The notes: generated by a model not told the origin, from the sequence alone. A DNA stretch of 64,000 bases from [Scytonema hofmanni] UTEX 2349 (GCF_000582685.1 NZ_KK073768.1:4567901-4631900), one strand, 5' to 3'; shown: positions 16,416 through 25,094, numbered from the stretch's first letter. Translations and numbers: made by a program.

Positions 16416-16871
16416 TCATAATTCTCCAGCAAGCCGTAAAGCATTTTCAACTAAAGACGCTGAAATGCGAAAATCAGCTTGTGACAATGCAGTTAGTAGT
16501 GGCTTAATCTCAGCAATCACACCCTTTTGTTTAGCACGTAGCAGCATTCCCACAGTACCGATTACTTTTAAATTAAGTTGTTGAGCAATACGCCGAGCAT
16601 TTCTATCATCAAGGATGATCAAGACATCTTCTAATTCCATTGCTAGTGCTATTGCTTCAGCTTCTGCATCATCTACCTGAGTTTTCAGCGTAGCAACAAC
16701 TGCTATATTTTGAACAGCTCTTACTTTCAGCCAATCTGCGGATAAGCCGACTTCAGCCTGTACAGCTAACGGTATCATGACAGTGGAGAATACTTGAGGC
16801 AGTATATCTAATCGTCCAATACGCTCTAACCCAATCAGGCATGTACTGTTAGTAACTGTCTGTTCGCTCAA
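16416..16871 (-). CDS. DUF3368 PIN-like toxin
   Basis: A 151-residue PIN-superfamily protein (DUF3368), the usual toxin partner of UPF0175 antitoxins; such proteins are presumed RNases. Visible family blocks are NSTCLIGLERIGRLDILPQ, the acidic DDAEAEAIALAMEL and ILDDRNARRIAQQLNLKVIGT. The canonical first Asp before S/T appears as Asn (TNSTCLIGL), so activity should not be assumed. It starts inside the end of the UPF0175 gene with a 4-bp overlap, showing translational coupling. Confidence 0.87.
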   Translation of the reverse strand: MSEQTVTNSTCLIGLERIGRLDILPQVFSTVMIPLAVQAEVGLSADWLKVRAVQNIAVVATLKTQVDDAEAEAIALAMELEDVLIILDDRNARRIAQQLNLKVIGTVGMLLRAKQKGVIAEIKPLLTALSQADFRISASLVENALRLAGEL

Positions 16872-17086
16872 AAACTGATCTCCCGTTCTAATTCCTCAGC
16901 CGGATAGTCGATTACCGGAACCCCCATCTTGCCTAATAATTCTATAAATGTTTTTTTAGAAAAACCTGCTAACTTTGCAGCTTGTCCGAGTGATAGTTTT
17001 CCAGTTTCAAATAGTTTAACAGTAAGCAGTAATCGTGCTTCTTCAATGGAAATATTTGGAGGTAGTTCTACAGTTAGTTGATTCAT
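16868..17086 (-). CDS. UPF0175 antitoxin
   Basis: A 72-residue UPF0175 family protein: VELPPNISIEEARLLLTVKL, then LGQAAKLAGFSKKTFIELLG (a small helix-turn-helix) and the tail VPVIDYPAEELEREI. It is the DNA-binding antitoxin half of a type II module with the DUF3368 gene, which it overlaps by 4 bp and precedes. Autorepression of the shared promoter is likely by analogy. Confidence 0.87.
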   Translation of the reverse strand: MNQLTVELPPNISIEEARLLLTVKLFETGKLSLGQAAKLAGFSKKTFIELLGKMGVPVIDYPAEELEREISF

Positions 17087-17132
17087 ATATGCTTTGTCTA
17101 ACTAAAAAATTTGCATTTTTAATTTATACATT

Positions 17133-17333
17133 TTAGTCCTCAGTAATCTCCTCTAACTTATCTAGAGCATCTTGTAGTGCTTGACGGCAAAACTCTGGGT
17201 AGTTATCAATAACTTTGATTTGTTCAGCCATTGACTTAGTAACCCTGATAGCGATTCTCTCTGTTAAAGGTTCATCCCTATTAGTGGTGAATTGATGTTT
17301 TTTTAAATAAGGCTTTTCCTCATGATTAGGCAT
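17133..17333 (-). CDS. small ribbon-helix-helix-like protein, tandem copy 1
   Basis: A 66-residue basic protein from the ATG at 17333 (an open extension to 17369 is rejected because all paralogues begin MPN). It has FTTNRDEPLTERIAIRVTKS followed by an amphipathic helix pair ending PEFCRQALQDALDKLEE. The strand-helix-helix order fits the MetJ/Arc (RHH) fold. It is the third gene of a tandem set reading 17930 to 17133, probably one operon or three duplicated units. Function is unknown; a DNA-binding or antitoxin role is inferred. Confidence 0.7.
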   Translation of the reverse strand: MPNHEEKPYLKKHQFTTNRDEPLTERIAIRVTKSMAEQIKVIDNYPEFCRQALQDALDKLEEITED

Positions 17334-17390
17334 TTTAAGTTTTATTAAAATTACTATATCGCTTTTCACTTTGTAAAATGCTTTGTCTTT

Positions 17391-17597
17391 TTACTCCTGT
17401 GTAGTATTGTCATTTTTTAACTTTAAGAGTGCATCTTGGATAGCTTCTCTGACGAATTCAGGATAATTTTCTAACGCTTTTAGTTCATCCATCATAGATT
17501 GAGGAATTCTGACGGTTAGCTTTGCAATTAACGGTTCATCTCTGTTCGTTTTAAAACCATATTTCTTAATTTCTGGGTTCCCGTGAGGGTTAGGCAT
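17391..17597 (-). CDS. small ribbon-helix-helix-like protein, tandem copy 2
   Basis: A 68-residue paralogue of the neighbours on both sides: MPNPHGNPEIKKYGFKTNRD, then LIAKLTVRIPQSMMDELKAL and ENYPEFVREAIQDALLKL. The bases before its ATG (AACAAAACTTAAA) closely match those before copy 1 (AATAAAACTTAAA), so the duplication included the leader. The ATG at 17597 is preferred over an open extension to 17621. Confidence 0.7.
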   Translation of the reverse strand: MPNPHGNPEIKKYGFKTNRDEPLIAKLTVRIPQSMMDELKALENYPEFVREAIQDALLKLKNDNTTQE

Positions 17598-17723
17598 TTT
17601 AAGTTTTGTTAATAATAGCAATCAACAATAAGACGACATATTGTATATTTTTTGGTAGTGGTTATCGACTTTCCACGGCAAATAAACACTACATCACTCA
17701 TCATTTTTTACTTTATCTACTCA

Positions 17724-17930
17724 CTAACCTTCTGTAGCGTCATCTGAATTTTTTTCTTCATCTAATGCTTTGCGAATAGCCTGTCTACAAAATTCCGGTG
17801 GATTTTCCTTTTTCTCTAGTTCTTCTTTCATTGACTTGGTAATGCGAAGGTTGATTTTTTCAGTTAATGGTTCTTCTCTATTAGTAGTGAATGGTTTTAG
17901 ATTCTCAGGATTACCCCTAGGGTTAGGCAT
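17724..17930 (-). CDS. small ribbon-helix-helix-like protein, tandem copy 3
   Basis: A 68-residue paralogue: MPNPRGNPENLKPFTTNREE, then LTEKINLRITKSMKEELEKK and NPPEFCRQAIRKALDEE. It begins with the same MPNPxGNPE block as copy 2. A 43-bp internal piece of this gene recurs at 16370-16412. Three related DNA-binding-like proteins in a row, next to a UPF0175/DUF3368 module, suggest antitoxin-type regulators whose partners are lost or were never present; this is inference. Confidence 0.7.
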   Translation of the reverse strand: MPNPRGNPENLKPFTTNREEPLTEKINLRITKSMKEELEKKENPPEFCRQAIRKALDEEKNSDDATEG

Positions 17931-18046
17931 CTATGTAGAAATGTAAATATAAGTTGAGCTATGTGGAAGCGAGTGAATAAAGTATTACTGGTGGCTATCT
18001 CCCTGGACAGTTGGTAGCCACCAAATCCATTAATCAATATCAACCA

Positions 18047-18584
18047 ATGGACAATTCCATGTTTACACGTTCTGAACTGGAAATCAAAACGCTGAAACAG
18101 TTAAAGGATTTAGCTAGTCGTTACGGCATTAAGGCAACAGGCAATCCAGCTTATAAAACAATACGGTTCAGTTAAGGATAATTGTAGGTTGGGTTGAACG
18201 AAGTGAAACCCAACAAACCCCCCGAAAATGTTGGGTTTCGTTCCTCAACCCAACCTACGCAGTTTAAAGTTTTTGACGTTAACACCAAGCGTATTGGCTT
18301 ATAAAACCTCTTGGATTACGTCTTTAATGGCTTTTCCAGTGCTAGCGATTCAACAAATCAAGGAAGGGAGAGGATTAAAAAGTCCCACCTTTGCCAGCTT
18401 TCAAGCGTTGGGTACTGCACTTGATGAAATGGAAACTCCCACCCTTGAGCAAGCTGCATTGATTAAAATGACAATGGAAGGTAGACGGATGTCATATAGC
18501 GATCGCTACGACCAAGAGAGATTATTAAACCTACACAAAGCAAAACTCCATATAGAGCAAGCTATTAACCTGATAAATCACTAA
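18047..18584 (+). pseudogene. gene split by a MITE, unidentified small protein
   Basis: The 5' part (18047 to the stop at 18173) reads LKQLKDLASRYGIKATGNPA and then runs into the MITE at 18159. The 3' part resumes after the MITE and the duplicated GCTTATAAAA with YKTSWITSLMAFPVLAIQQI and continues to 18584. Removing the element and one target copy rejoins the frames into a protein of about 129 residues. The N-terminal LKxLAxxYGIKxxG pattern resembles SAP-like DNA-binding motifs; the rest is unrecognised. The 3' frame can start at 18228 within the MITE, but that product would be partly element sequence. Confidence 0.8.
18159..18296. mobile_element. MITE family 2, copy B (138 bp, 10-bp target duplication)
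   Basis: The element starts CAATACGGTTCAGTTAAGG and ends GCGTATTG. Direct repeats GCTTATAAAA lie at 18149-18158 and 18297-18306, a perfect 10-bp target duplication. The centre is a hairpin (GTAGGTTGGGTTGA / CAACCCAACCTAC) unrelated to copy A's centre. Insertion disrupts the gene at 18047-18584. A lone end, CAATACGGTTCGATTAAG, occurs at 27053. Confidence 0.85.
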
Positions 18585-18600
18585 CATACCTAAATAAAAT

Positions 18601-18626
18601 CCCCCTTTCCAAAGCAGGAAAGGGGG
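18601..18626 (-). terminator. intrinsic terminator of the R3H ATPase gene
   Basis: CCCCCTTTCC and GGAAAGGGGG form a perfect 10-bp stem with a six-base loop. On the minus strand it is followed by ATTTTATTT, so it most likely ends transcription of the gene at 18639-20375. It lies 13 bp beyond that stop codon. Confidence 0.75.
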
Positions 18627-18638
18627 TAGAAACTGAGT

Positions 18639-20375
18639 TTACGCCGGATAAATCCGTAGACGCCGATTTGGTTCATCCCCAAAGCTGTGCGACTTCAAGC
18701 GGTAGTGTTCTACCAACTCGTGTTGCATTTTACGCACTTGGGCAGAACGTGGCAGTAATTCTACTGGTTGCCCTTTGGGAATGACAATTTGCTCTACGGC
18801 AAGTCTGGCTTCCTCTAAAGCATCCATTTCATCATCGCTACCACTATGGAGAAATAATTGCAATTCCCGGTCATCAGCTAGTTCCGGATCGTCCATGTTC
18901 AGCAAGCGTCGCAAACCACGGGTAATCTGGGGAATCGTGCTGGCTTTAATCATGTGAATCGGTACATGACGAGCTTTCGCCATTTGCCTGAGTTTGGCGT
19001 GATTTTTGACATGCGATCGCAGTGCCAAAATTGCATCAGCACTATCAATATCTTTTGTCAATACAACCGGCAAAGTTAACACACTTATTACCTGTTCCAA
19101 CTGGTGGCGACTAACACCATAGGGGAAAATATGCAATGGCAAATCTTCACCGTTTGGTCCTGGGAGTCTGGGAGTGGCAAAATCAATACTCTCAGAGTAA
19201 TTGAAAGATTCATCTAATAAGCGGTCAAATTCACTTTGCCCACTCACCCGCTCTCGCTCAGGAGATAATAAAGGTAGTGCTACCATTTGTCCAGATGAAC
19301 GCCAGCCGTTAGAGGGTCGCGCTGATGCGAAAGATTCCTCACCCACAGCTTGCGGCAGACCACGACCATTTACTACAGATAACTGTCGAGCGATCGCCAC
19401 CTTGCCACTATCATCAACGGTTCTCGTCTGCGGATTAGCCTGACGACCCCGCAGAAGACTATCAACCGTATCCGCAACGCTTTCGTGTACTACCCAACGC
19501 TGTCGTTCTTGCATTTCCACAGCAATCTCGAAAGTAGGAGGTGCTTTGCGTTCCAAAACAGTCTTTTGACTACCCCTTCTTCTCGCTTCGTCATCCCCCA
19601 AAGTCACAGCCTGGATACCCCCAACTAAATCACATAAAGTCGGATTTTTAATCAGGTTTTCTATCTGGTTGCCATGTGCCGTACCTACCAACTGTACACC
19701 GCGTTCAGCAATAGTACGTGCCGCCAGAGCTTCGAGTTCTGTACCAATTTCATCAATAACGATGACTTCTGGCATATGGTTTTCCACTGCCTCAATCATC
19801 ACCTGATGCTGATTTTCGGGATGAGCCACTTGCATTCGTCTGGCTCGACCAATAGCGGGATGGGCAACGTCACCGTCTCCAGCAATTTCGTTAGAGGTAT
19901 CAATGATTACCACTCGCTTATCTAACTCATCCGCCAATACACGAGCTATTTCCCGTAATGCGGTAGTTTTACCCACGCCCGGACGCCCCAGCATGAGAAT
20001 CGATTTACCAGTTTCTACCAAATCGCGGATCATGCCTATAGTTCCGAATATCGCTCGACCAACGCGACAAGTTAAGCCGATAATTTTGCCGGTGCGATTG
20101 CGGATGGCGCTAATCCGATGAAGAGTTTGCTCAATTCCTGCCCGATTATCTCCGCCAAAAATTCCCACTCTTGAGATACAATCATCTATCTGTTCTTGAG
20201 TTACGGGTGTTTCGCTCAGATACTCGGCGCTAGTAGGAAAACGAGCTTCTGGGCGACGACCCAAATCCAAGACTACTTCAACTAAACTATCTCGTCGGGG
20301 ATGACTCTCTAGTATTTGACGCAGGTCTTGGGGCACAATGTCTAATAACTTTTGGAGATCGTCTGTAATCGTCAT
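18639..20375 (-). CDS. R3H-domain AAA ATPase (Ycf45 / SpoIIIAA-like)
   Basis: A 578-residue ATPase. The N-terminal half has a P-loop (LMLGRPGVGKTTALREIARV), a Walker B-like EVIVIDEIGTELEALAARTI and AHGNQIENLIKNP, as in the chloroplast/cyanobacterial Ycf45 family related to SpoIIIAA. The C-terminal part has a DNA/RNA-binding R3H-like segment (HELVEHYRLKSHSFGDEPNR). The ATG at 20375 (MTITDDLQKLLD) is preferred; the frame upstream overlaps ldpA. The gene follows ldpA on the same strand with a 71-bp gap. The role in nucleic-acid metabolism is inferred from the family. Confidence 0.9.
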   Translation of the reverse strand: MTITDDLQKLLDIVPQDLRQILESHPRRDSLVEVVLDLGRRPEARFPTSAEYLSETPVTQEQIDDCISRVGIFGGDNRAGIEQTLHRISAIRNRTGKIIGLTCRVGRAIFGTIGMIRDLVETGKSILMLGRPGVGKTTALREIARVLADELDKRVVIIDTSNEIAGDGDVAHPAIGRARRMQVAHPENQHQVMIEAVENHMPEVIVIDEIGTELEALAARTIAERGVQLVGTAHGNQIENLIKNPTLCDLVGGIQAVTLGDDEARRRGSQKTVLERKAPPTFEIAVEMQERQRWVVHESVADTVDSLLRGRQANPQTRTVDDSGKVAIARQLSVVNGRGLPQAVGEESFASARPSNGWRSSGQMVALPLLSPERERVSGQSEFDRLLDESFNYSESIDFATPRLPGPNGEDLPLHIFPYGVSRHQLEQVISVLTLPVVLTKDIDSADAILALRSHVKNHAKLRQMAKARHVPIHMIKASTIPQITRGLRRLLNMDDPELADDRELQLFLHSGSDDEMDALEEARLAVEQIVIPKGQPVELLPRSAQVRKMQHELVEHYRLKSHSFGDEPNRRLRIYPA

Positions 20376-20446
20376 GCTTTCTATGGTGACGTTTTTAGAG
20401 ATAGATAGGACACTTTTTTTTGATTTGTGTCCACAACGCGCTTTTA

Positions 20447-21682
20447 TTAGCGCTCCTGCTGTGACTTGAGTTGGGAAACGAGAGAATAAGCAAGCTCTAC
20501 AGCTTGCCAAAGTAATACTTCGTCTTCTTCAAGGCGAACAGTTGGTTTTACACTTGCTTTGTTTACCTCCTTAGTTTCTAACTTTTCAAGAATCGGTGAC
20601 AGTAGTACACGGGCATAGCTGCCGTATGCAATACCGGATATGGAGGAGGAGGGGAGGGGAGACAAGGAGAGGGGGGGATGGGGGGCTTTGGGGTCCCCAC
20701 GAAGTGGGGTTGGGGGGAATGGGGAGAAAGAATTGTCCCCTTGTCCCCCTTGTCCCCCTTGTCTCCTTGTCTCCTTGTCTCCTTGTCCCCCTTTCCTCAG
20801 CAGTCCCATTGCTTTTAACTTAGCAACGGTGTAGCTGTTAGTGCCACCTGCTAACTGCACATATCCGGGTAATTTAGCTGCCAAAACTTTTTGGGCTAAT
20901 TTCACTGCTGCGTGAGTGGTGCCATCTCCAATATCTCCACTCATCGGACGACCATCAGTTTGCCAAATTAAGGCACTCTTTATTGGAGTAATCAGATCGT
21001 CAAGTGCGTGTAAGTAGTCAGTTAAGTCATCGCCATCTGGACAACTAATTGATACTACCTTGAGACGATCTACCCACGGTGAAATTGCTTGCCACAATCG
21101 TTTAAATTCTGTTAAGCGTCCTACTTTTGTATGGATTTCTACGGCATCTACCCCACTTGACATTACTAATGGTGCGATCGCTCCTGGAGTGGAAACATAC
21201 GACCTTGTATAAATTATACCATAAGGGCAAGCTGGTAAACAACGACCGCAGCCGTAACATTTTTGCGATACGACTCCCGATAAGTCGTTTTTTATACCGT
21301 TAAATACAATTGCTTGCACTGGACAAATCTTTTCACATGGTCTATCGCAGTCTGTAGGACAAACAGCCGAATTAAACTCGGCTTTGCGGAAATGGGGGTC
21401 TTCCCCATCGTTTAAACTGACCATTAACAAAGGCGACTTTGGCAAAAAGGCAAAGCCTCGCTTTTCGGCATCCCCAGCTAAATCTTTGGCTACTTGTAGC
21501 GCGGATTGTGCTGCTGCAATCACCGCAGGATCAGCTGCGACATCTATGCAGTCAGCACCAGCCAATGTGTAGGCTAATGTTAAACTACTGACCGCAGGCA
21601 GATGTTGGAAACTGGCGCCACAGATGAGCTTAAACCAGTGACCTTCTTTGAGGGAGCGTAAAGGGTTGATGTGATCAGTCAC
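20447..21682 (-). CDS. ldpA: LdpA, iron-sulfur circadian input protein, with repeat insertion
   Basis: LdpA is a redox-sensitive iron-sulfur protein known in Synechococcus to tune the circadian period to light. The 411-residue protein shows two ferredoxin-type clusters: CPTDCDRPCEKICPVQAI and CYGCGRCLPACPYGI. The C-terminal LdpA domain includes SISCPDGDDLTDYLHALDD and QTDGRPMSGDIGDGTTHAAV. Between LKAMGLLRK and GIAYGSYARVLLSP about 52 residues of Gly-Gln-Asp-Lys/Pro-Leu-Ser repeat are encoded by short-repeat DNA in frame (20641-20795). The reading frame is intact on both sides, so the product is probably functional. Confidence 0.92.
   Translation of the reverse strand: MTDHINPLRSLKEGHWFKLICGASFQHLPAVSSLTLAYTLAGADCIDVAADPAVIAAAQSALQVAKDLAGDAEKRGFAFLPKSPLLMVSLNDGEDPHFRKAEFNSAVCPTDCDRPCEKICPVQAIVFNGIKNDLSGVVSQKCYGCGRCLPACPYGIIYTRSYVSTPGAIAPLVMSSGVDAVEIHTKVGRLTEFKRLWQAISPWVDRLKVVSISCPDGDDLTDYLHALDDLITPIKSALIWQTDGRPMSGDIGDGTTHAAVKLAQKVLAAKLPGYVQLAGGTNSYTVAKLKAMGLLRKGGQGDKETRRQGGQGGQGDNSFSPFPPTPLRGDPKAPHPPLSLSPLPSSSISGIAYGSYARVLLSPILEKLETKEVNKASVKPTVRLEEDEVLLWQAVELAYSLVSQLKSQQER
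20641..20795. repeat. CTTGTCCCC/CTCCTTGT repeat tract inside ldpA
   Basis: G/C-biased short repeats (CCTTGTCCCC, TCTCCTTG) of the same class as 3060-3160 lie within the ldpA coding frame, giving residues about 297-348. The length preserves the frame. Confidence 0.85.
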
Positions 21683-21820
21683 TTCTCTATTATGCTTATA
21701 TGTGACTGAAAATTGTACTCGTTAGTTAATAAAAAGTTTTGCGTTGCCGTGTCAAGGGTCACTCATTCAAGGGTCAAAATAATGACATAGACTAATAAGA
21801 CATGCAAAAGTGGAAAATAT

Positions 21821-21869
21821 GTAGAGACGCGTTAGCGAAGCGGGACGAAGTTCAATTTCGCGTCTCTAC
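21821..21869. repeat. GTAGAGACGCG...CGCGTCTCTAC hairpin repeat
   Basis: Palindromic dispersed repeat with 11-bp arms, in the 266-bp gap between ldpA and the GGDEF-EAL gene. It lies after the end of the latter and may act as a transcript-end hairpin. Nothing else is seen in the gap. Confidence 0.65.
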
Positions 21870-21948
21870 AAGGTTTGTGGTAACGCATAATTAATTTACA
21901 CATGGGTTGAAAACATGTATCTGTCCCATTGTTTTTTCATACTTGGTA

Positions 21949-23784
21949 TTACCATTGAGGTGCATTGGTGATGAAGTCTAGAACTAATTCTGGTTGTAGA
22001 GCTTGAGAAAATAGATATCCTTGAGCGAAATTACAGTTTAAATTTCTCAGTTGTGCTAACTGAAAAGTTGTTTCTACACCTTCAGCGATCGCACTCATCC
22101 CCATTGAGTTGGCAATACTGAGCATTGCTGGCACTAACCCCATGCTTTCTTTGTTTTCCTGTATACGTTTGATAAAGGATTGGTCAATTTTTAAGACATT
22201 AAAAGGGAAGCTATACAAATAATTTAACGATGAATAACCTGTACCAAAGTCATCCATAACTAACTTAATTTTTCGTTCACTTAATTGTTGTAAAAATTTT
22301 TTCAATGCCTGACTATTTTCCATAATTACACTTTCTGTAATTTCTATTTCCAGACAAGCAGGATTTATTTTAGTTTCTTGAATAATTTGGTCAATTTGTG
22401 CTAATAATTTCGGGTCTGAAAACAAGCGCACACTTAAATTCACACTGATAGTTAGAGATTCTAGTGTCGCAGAGTGATTTTGCCAAATAGTTAGCTGCTC
22501 GCAAGCTGCTCGCAATACCCAAATATTGATGGCATGAATCAAACCTGTTTCTTCGGCAACCGAAATAAACTCTGTAGGATAAATCAAACCGCGAGTAGGA
22601 TGTTGCCAACGCACAAGTGCTTCTAATCCTGAAATTTTGCCTGTAACTAAAGAAATAATTGGCTGGTAGTAAACAATAAATTCTTGCCGTTCTACAGCTC
22701 TACGCAAATCGTTTTCTAAGTCTAAAAGCTGGGTAGCTTCGTGATGCATTTCTGGGTTAAAAACGTGATATCTGGCTTTTCCTAAAGCTTTAGCTCGATA
22801 CATTGCTGTATCAGCATCTCTCAGCAAATACTCTGACTTTTTATAATCACTATTGCCCCAACTAATGCCAATACTGGCATTTATAAATACCTCAGACCGA
22901 GACAATTTAAAAGCTAGTGAGAATTGTTGTAAAATATGCTCGGCAACTTGAATTGCCTGGGTGATATCTGTTAAATTTTCGAGAATAATTCCAAATTCAT
23001 CTCCGCCTAATCGTGCTAAAGTATCAACAGGCAATAAAGATTGTTCTAGTCGATTGGCAATCGCTATGAGTAATTCATCTCCTACCAGATGACCAAGAGA
23101 ATCATTGACAAGTTTAAAGCGATCGCAATCTAAAAACAACACGGCAAACTGAAAATCAGCTTCTAGTTGAGCACGATTCAAAGCTTTTTCTAGTCGCTTA
23201 ATAAACAAAACTCGATTTGGCAATCCAGTCAGTGAATCATATAGTGCTATATTCAGTAGTTTATTTTGCAATTGCTGCCGAAAAGTAACTTCTCCCTGAA
23301 TTTTTTGTAGAGCCTTTTCTAATTCAGCAGTGCGCTGTTTTACTCTTTGTTCTAGTTCGGTGTTTAAGTTCAATATTTCTAGTCGCGCTGTTTTCAAGGC
23401 TAGTTGATTTTTGACACGTACCAAAACTTCCTCAAACTCAAAAGGTTTGGTAATATAGTCTACACCTCCTGCCCCAAAAGCTTTTACTTTGTCAAAAACG
23501 TCATCCAAAGCACTAATAAAAATCACCGGAATATCAGCAGTAAAATCACTCGCTTTTAAACGCTGACAAACTTTATAGCCATCTACTTCTGGCATCATAA
23601 TGTCAAGCAAAATTAAATCGGGTAATACTGTTTCACAAGCAGTTAGAGCCATTTGCCAATTCAAAGCTTTACGAACGTTATACCCATGCTTTGTTAGTAG
23701 TAAGGATAAAACTCGCAAATTATCTACTGTATCGTCAATAATTAAAATATCTTTTTTATGAGGTTCTAACCGGTTGTAATTCAT
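21949..23784 (-). CDS. response regulator with GGDEF and EAL domains (c-di-GMP)
   Basis: A 611-residue cytosolic protein. Residues about 12-125 are a receiver domain with acidic pair D17-D18, phospho-acceptor D61 (DLILLDIMMPE) and the Lys of YITKPFEF. A coiled coil (125-165) leads to a GGDEF domain with intact RLGGDEFGI and then an EAL domain with intact EALVRWQHP and MDDFGTGYSSLNYL. Both c-di-GMP synthase and phosphodiesterase centres look complete. No partner histidine kinase is adjacent. The gene is monocistronic. Confidence 0.92.
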   Translation of the reverse strand: MNYNRLEPHKKDILIIDDTVDNLRVLSLLLTKHGYNVRKALNWQMALTACETVLPDLILLDIMMPEVDGYKVCQRLKASDFTADIPVIFISALDDVFDKVKAFGAGGVDYITKPFEFEEVLVRVKNQLALKTARLEILNLNTELEQRVKQRTAELEKALQKIQGEVTFRQQLQNKLLNIALYDSLTGLPNRVLFIKRLEKALNRAQLEADFQFAVLFLDCDRFKLVNDSLGHLVGDELLIAIANRLEQSLLPVDTLARLGGDEFGIILENLTDITQAIQVAEHILQQFSLAFKLSRSEVFINASIGISWGNSDYKKSEYLLRDADTAMYRAKALGKARYHVFNPEMHHEATQLLDLENDLRRAVERQEFIVYYQPIISLVTGKISGLEALVRWQHPTRGLIYPTEFISVAEETGLIHAINIWVLRAACEQLTIWQNHSATLESLTISVNLSVRLFSDPKLLAQIDQIIQETKINPACLEIEITESVIMENSQALKKFLQQLSERKIKLVMDDFGTGYSSLNYLYSFPFNVLKIDQSFIKRIQENKESMGLVPAMLSIANSMGMSAIAEGVETTFQLAQLRNLNCNFAQGYLFSQALQPELVLDFITNAPQW

Positions 23785-24090
23785 TTTGTCTTTGCTCTAG
23801 TTAATTCCTTAATTTTCTCAAATTCAGAGTTGTTTGCTAAACCTCGGAAAACGCGGAAAATTAACGGCTTATTTTGAGGAATTTGTTTAACTTATTCTAA
23901 AATTACTTTTTTCCACCACAAAATTACTTATTTTCTTCTTTCTCTTGTTACTACCGTTCTCAATCGCACTTCTACTTTAATTTGGAATTAATTCTCCCCC
24001 TTCTCCACGGACACGAAAAAAATAGAGTGCGTTCAACTACATCAACGCACCCTCAAAATTGAAAATATTCTTGACAAAGAGGCTTTACTT

Positions 24091-24183
24091 TAGGACTTAC
24101 GCACGAACTACGTATTTCCGTCATTGCGATCCAAGGAAGCAATCTCAAAGTCTTGTTTTCTGGTAACGAGTGCGTAAGTCCTA
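24091..24183. mobile_element. MITE family 1, copy B (93 bp, 5-bp target duplication)
   Basis: The ends TAGGACTTACGCAC (24091-24104) and GTGCGTAAGTCCTA (24170-24183) are perfect 14-bp inverted repeats. TACTT flanks both sides (24086-24090 and 24184-24188). The interior (CTACGTATTTCCGTCATTGC, AGCAATCTCAAAGTCTTGTT) is shared with copy A at 1411-1500. Confidence 0.88.
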
Positions 24184-24242
24184 TACTTTTGAGACATTCT
24201 CTAACATCAGATATAAATCTTTGTTAGCTTTAACATACATAA

Positions 24243-24308
24243 GTAGAGACGTTCCGGCGGAACGTCTTTACGAGCGGAACGTCTTTACGAGCGGAACGTC
24301 TTTACGAG
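24243..24308. repeat. GTAGAGACGTTCC hairpin with tandem GCGGAACGTCTTTACGA
   Basis: A hairpin repeat (GACGTTCC / GGAACGTC) extended by a threefold 17-bp tandem unit. The simple form occurs at 26771-26799. Confidence 0.7.
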
Positions 24309-24449
24309 GGTTGCGATATTTTTATTAATGTTAATTATCAGGACATAATATCACTTGTCCCTATCCAAAAATTTTGCTGTTTTAAAGATGGCGATACTTT
24401 ATTTTGCGGGTGCAGTTCATTGTGGTATATTCTGCTTGCGAAATTATCT

Positions 24450-25094
24450 TTAATTTGAATACACTGGTCCCTTATCGATTCCGCCAATATGATTTAAAGG
24501 CCAAAAACGAAGTACAGCACGACCAATAATGTTTTCGCGAGGGACAACACCCCAACAGCGACCATCATAACTCTGGGTGCGGTTGTCTCCTAGCACCAAA
24601 TATGAGTTAGGCGGTATAGTCACGGATTTAGCTAAAAAAGGAGGCTGCGGTCCTGAGGTGCAAACTTCTTTTTCTGTACGTAAGTCTTGGTTGAGGTAAT
24701 TGATTTCCTGAAGCGGTTTGTTATTGATGTATACTTTGCCATTCCTCAGTTCTACTTTTTCTCCGGGTAAACCAATTATACGTTTAATAAAAGCATCTTG
24801 ATATTGTTCTTTTTTCAACTCTTCCGTAGGTGAAAATACTACAATGTCTCCTCGCTGTGGGTCAGAAAATTTATACTTCAACTTATCAACAATGATTTTG
24901 TCTGCCTCCCACTGATTTTCCGAACCGTGCAGGGTAGGTTCCATTGAACCAGAGGGAATCCAACGAGCTTCCGCAACAAAGGTGCGAATTCCCAAGGCAA
25001 GAATTATACTTAATACTACTGTTCTACCTAGTTCTGCGATCCAGGAATTATCAGGTTGTTGGTTAGAGTTGTTATCAGACACTTTATTATGCAT
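24450..25094 (-). CDS. lepB: signal peptidase I
   Basis: A 214-residue leader peptidase that removes signal peptides at the membrane. One N-terminal membrane helix (about residues 21-40) is followed by the catalytic Ser50 in PSGSMEPTL, the general base Lys104 in AFIKRIIGLPGEKV, and the box GDNRTQSYDGRCWGVVPREN. All catalytic elements are intact. Cyanobacteria usually encode two such enzymes; only one is in this window. The gene is monocistronic, with pyrC divergent. Confidence 0.94.
   Translation of the reverse strand: MHNKVSDNNSNQQPDNSWIAELGRTVVLSIILALGIRTFVAEARWIPSGSMEPTLHGSENQWEADKIIVDKLKYKFSDPQRGDIVVFSPTEELKKEQYQDAFIKRIIGLPGEKVELRNGKVYINNKPLQEINYLNQDLRTEKEVCTSGPQPPFLAKSVTIPPNSYLVLGDNRTQSYDGRCWGVVPRENIIGRAVLRFWPLNHIGGIDKGPVYSN

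Larger units (their letters stand above)
23785..24449. other. 665-bp intergenic region with MITE and hairpins
   Basis: No gene seen. Holds MITE family 1 copy B (24091-24183) and the GGCGGAACGTC hairpin array (24243-24308); otherwise AT-rich. Confidence 0.6.
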
